Shown here piece after piece: positions 60,913-64,000 of a stretch of DNA of 64,000 nucleotides. Position 1 is the first letter of the stretch; every line of letters begins with the position of its first letter. The stretch is from Juglans regia. Its lineage: Eukaryota; Streptophyta; Magnoliopsida; Fagales; Juglandaceae. The DNA lies in NCBI RefSeq assembly GCF_001411555.2, contig NC_049904.1, positions 24,255,370 to 24,319,369 on the forward strand, written 5' to 3'. The notes below the pieces were generated by a model. It worked only from the letters and a program-made list of their open reading frames with translations, did no database searches and had not been told where the DNA came from. The position numbers and the translations under genes are program-made.

Positions 60913-61593
60913 GATTCATATAATATATTAGTTAATTGATAGCATATGCTATCAATAATTGTATAGTTAACGCTTTATATTGTCAAAGGTGATAGTTTAA
61001 ATGAAAATTACATAATTAATTTACATAACTACTATATAAAATAATATATATAATATTTAAAAATATATATAATTATATTCAGTTGGTCCAGGGTGAAAAA
61101 ACCTCATCCTGGGACCAGATCAAAAACTCAAATTTCCCATCTATTAAGATTGTAATTGACCGGTTTCACTATCTGTTCGGTCCGGACCAATTGGAACTAT
61201 TAGGTTTGGTCAGATTTTCCTGTCCGAACAAAAATTTTACACTCCTACTCTTAATCAAAGATTGTGAGTAAGAGGAAGTGAAAGTCTCTTTCAACCAATC
61301 CAGACAAGCAAAATACAGAACAAAACAATCCATTACGGCTTTAAATTCAGATTACATCAAAACCACTTCAAATTGCTCCCCTTATGGGAAGTGGGTGGGG
61401 TCAAATCATTGGTTTCAGATATCTCTTTTATTTTTGTTGTATTTGTTGATTTGGGATGATTGTTAGAGCTTTCACCATTTTAAATCTTATATTTTGTGAT
61501 TGATTATAATATATATAGATAAATGTTATTTATTATTTCTACACCACGTATCAATATATGATTAATTATTTTTATTTTTATATTTAAACACAT

Positions 61594-61765
61594 GAGTAAT
61601 GCTACATACAATCGTAGAGTACATAAGCACCGTGTAGTCGCTTTAAAAAAAATGAGATCTATTATTAAAAAATTAATTTCTTTTCATGTAAATCTCATAT
61701 TTATTTATTTTTTTTAAAATGACTGTACGACACTTGCATACTCATGATTGTAAGTATCATTTCTC
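61594..61765. mobile_element. MITE in the upstream region of the WD40 gene
   Basis: The left end GAGTAATGCTACATACAATC pairs with the inverse of GATTGTAAGTATCATTTCTC, and the next AGAGTACATAAGC pairs with GCATACTCAT. The length is 172 bp. It ends 184 bp before the WD40 start codon and resembles the MITE at 39434-39594 before ERO1. Confidence 0.75.
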
Positions 61766-61949
61766 TTTATATATATATATATAATATGCTTGCTTAAAAC
61801 AAAACAGAACAAAAGAAAGAAAGCAGAAAAACTTGTTTTTTTCGTCTCTTTTTCTCCCCTAAACCCTACTGACTAAAACCTCGTCTTCGTCCAGCTTAGA
61901 TTCTTACTTACACACCGAGAGAGAGTTAGGAGAGACAGAGGAAGCAAGG

Positions 61950-64000
61950 ATGAGTCTGATAGCAGGCTCATACGAGAAATACATATGGGGCTTCAAACTC
62001 AAACCCCATGAATCCCCACACCTGATCCTGACCCCACTTTTCTCGTACCCATCCCACCAATCCTCCATCACCACCGTCGCCTCCTGCGGCCACTACGCTG
62101 CCTCCGGCGGCTCCGACGACATTATCCACCTCTATGACCTCCCTTCTGCCTCCTACCTCGGCTCCCTCCACGACCACTCCTCCTCCCTCACCTCCCTCTC
62201 CTTCGTCTCCCCTCCCAACCTCTCCTTCCCCCGCAACCTCATCTCCTCTGCCGCCGACGGCTCCGTCTCCATCTTCGACGCCGACCCTTTCGTCCTTCTA
62301 AAGTCCTTCCGCCCCCACAGGAAGGCCGTCAACGATCTCTCCGTACACCCCTCTGGAAAGCTGGCTTTGACAGTTGGCCGCGATGAATGCTTGGCCATGC
62401 TCAACTTGGTGAGGGGGAGGAGGAGCTTTTGTTGCAGGCTGGGGAGGGAAGCGAGCATGGTGAAGTTTGATTTGGGTGGGGACAGGTTTTTCATGGTTGT
62501 GGAGGACAAGATTGGGGTGCACGAGGCGGAGGATGCCAAATTGCTATGTGAGTTAGAGAACCCCAAACAAAAGCGCGTTCTTTGCGTCGCGCCCGGCGAG
62601 GTTCGTTTTTATTGGGCTTTCTGTGATTTTGGGTGCTTGGTTTTGGGTTTTAATTTAGTTTTTTGAAATTGGGTTGGGGCTATTGCTGTTTGCTGAATTG
62701 TTGTCCAAATTAATGGTGTATGTTGATCACATTCCGAAAGGTAAATTGACGTTCTGTTGTTGATAAGATTTTTGGGGGAGCGGGGGTGAAATGACTTTTT
62801 GAGATTTAGATACTTTGTTGCTGAGACGGCTTTTAATCTTTGAGCAGTTTCCTATGAACTCTGGCAATATATGGTGCATACATGCGTTGTATTACTATTT
62901 ATAAGTTATTAGATCTTATACAATGATGGCGCATCGTGTATGATCCCTTACCAAAGAAAAAATTTTGATAAATTTTTTTTTTTTTTTTTTATAATTATCA
63001 AAATTTTAACAATTTTTTCTTTCCATACCAAAGAAAAAATTGTTAAAGAAGTTTATGGTCTCAGTTAAATAACATAACCATAATTGATCATAATGAGCCT
63101 CTAAAACTGGCATAAGAAGGTATATTATGCTTTTTATTGCAGAATGCTTGTTTTGATTCAAATTGATATGGTCAAACCATAATTCAACCTTCCACTTATC
63201 CTATGAAGAATAACCATGAAATAGAAAAAAATACAAGGAAAAGTGATGTTCCCCTTGGCCATCATGATATTAGCTTTAAAACATGTATGAGTGGGTGGAG
63301 GTAATTAGTTGGATTTTGTTTTTGTAATTGAGATAGACACGTGAGGTTGCAAAGTATCACCATTTTTAGGCTTACACGTGATGTAAACTTCTAATTCTTG
63401 ACAGTTCAGGGACAGAGTTCTTGTGGGACACAAAAAAGATCTTTCATTTTTATGAGATTGTATTTCCTTCTGTCCTTGGAATTTTCAAAACGAATCCTAC
63501 TTTCTGGAGTTAGAAAAGCAACTGAATGGATTAAAGTGGATACCATTTTCTAGTTATGGGTTTAAGTTCCATTGAACAACCATCTCGGATCTTCTTGACA
63601 ATTTCTTGTCTCATTTTAATTACTTAAATTTGTCCAATATTGACAGAATGGAGTTCTATATACTGGTGGTGAGGACCGGAATATTACTGCATGGGACACA
63701 AAAAGCGGGAAGGTTGCATATTGCATTGAAGATGCTCATTCTTCTCGTTTGAAAGGTGTTGTTGTGCTCACAAGGAACGATGGTACTGCTTCTGTTGATG
63801 ATCCGTATTTAGTTGCATCTGCATCGTCAGATGGTGTTATACGCGTCTGGGATGTTCGCATGGTCATTAAGGAAAAGCCAAATCCGTTGGCCGAAGCTAA
63901 TACAAAGTCTAGGCTAACTTGTCTTGCTGGATCATCTCTCAAATGTGAGTGTGACAAGTTCCCCGCCTGCATCATGTTCTTGAAAGTTTGTGAATCATTA
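61950..64000 (+). CDS. WD40-repeat protein resembling PAK1IP1/MAK11, 5' part (runs off the window)
   Basis: PAK1IP1/MAK11 proteins are nucleolar WD40 propellers needed for 60S ribosome assembly. Exon 1 is 61950-62600 (217 codons) and exon 2 is 63647-63944, ending at a GTGAGT donor. The rest lies beyond the window. The start ATG gives MSLIAGSYEKYIWGF, typical of the family's N-terminus. WD-type blades are visible as YAASGGSDDIIHLYD, NLISSAADGSVSIFD, LALTVGRDECLAML, VLYTGGEDRNITAWD and LVASASSDGVIRVWD. FRPHRKAVNDLSVHPSGK is also characteristic. There are no stops or frameshifts. A leader beginning near 61840 has CTCTTTTTCTCCCC-type sequence. Exon 1 bases 62020-62330 are strikingly C-rich compared with the rest. 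Confidence 0.88.

Larger units (their letters stand above)
54670..61247. mobile_element. hAT-type element, copy 3, split by a nested LINE
   Basis: The left end TAGGGGTGTAATC lies at 54670 and the right end AATTTTACACTCCTA at 61247, flanked by CTCCTAAT (54662-54669) and CTCTTAAT (61248-61255), an 8-bp target duplication with one mismatch. The LINE at 54683-60296 sits 13 bp inside the left end. Without it the element would be about 0.95 kb. The core shares segments with copy 1, such as CTATTTAACTTTATTTxCACATT, ATATTGTCAA and GGTGAAAAAA. It has no transposase. Confidence 0.82.

Noticed and set aside
62153..62566. 137-codon minus-strand open frame opposite the WD40 gene
   Set aside because: It is a shadow of the C-rich exon 1, whose plus-strand WD40 blades are clear.

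Overview
The window reads as nuclear DNA of a flowering plant. Genes have many introns with GT-AG borders and AT-rich introns. The transposon families are typical of plants (CACTA, hAT, L1-type LINEs with CCHC and RNase H domains, MITEs), and a FAR1-related gene relic is present. The host genes have clear plant homologues. A eudicot tree, perhaps of the order Fagales, fits the style of the repeats, but that is a weak inference. There are no prokaryotic features, rRNA genes, tRNA genes or CRISPR arrays that I can see.

Layout. (1) 1-2784 is unassigned. (2) About 2.8-16.1 kb is a CACTA (En/Spm) transposon whose right end is at 16118. It carries two reading frames that both splice without breaks: a TNP2-type transposase of about 1161 aa (2875-6547) and a Transposase_24-type protein of about 401 aa (11647-13465). 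Between them lies the last-exon part of a yellow-stripe-like (YSL) metal transporter, apparently captured host sequence. The left terminus was not found. (3) 16.1-20.9 kb is repeat-derived, with one hAT element (18327-18998) and a G/T-rich minisatellite. (4) 21.0-23.7 kb is a FAR1-related (FRS) gene relic with several stops and at least one frameshift. (5) 23.7-33.1 kb has no gene: tandem repeats, microsatellites and MITEs. (6) 33.1-39.6 kb holds a degenerate CACTA-like non-autonomous element, an antisense inositol-transporter pseudogene fragment, a broken LINE with a MITE inside it, and another MITE. (7) 41.6-48.1 kb is an apparently functional ERO1 gene with nine coding exons, the thiol oxidase of the endoplasmic reticulum. 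Its introns hold a MITE and an antisense LINE fragment. (8) 51.8-54.3 kb, minus strand, is a three-exon gene for a 101-aa protein that I do not recognise. (9) 54670-61247 is an hAT element split by a 5.6-kb decayed LINE, with target-site duplications visible for both insertions. (10) From 61950 to the window end is the 5' part of a WD40 gene resembling PAK1IP1/MAK11, a ribosome-biogenesis factor.

The small minus-strand gene and the WD40 gene diverge. Without the nested hAT and LINE they would lie about 1 kb apart, so they probably once shared an intergenic promoter region. ERO1, the small gene and the WD40 gene are the only host genes that look functional. Nearly everything else is mobile DNA, its relics, or fragments of host genes. 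The most interesting object is the CACTA element, because both transposase frames are intact and it carries captured host sequence.
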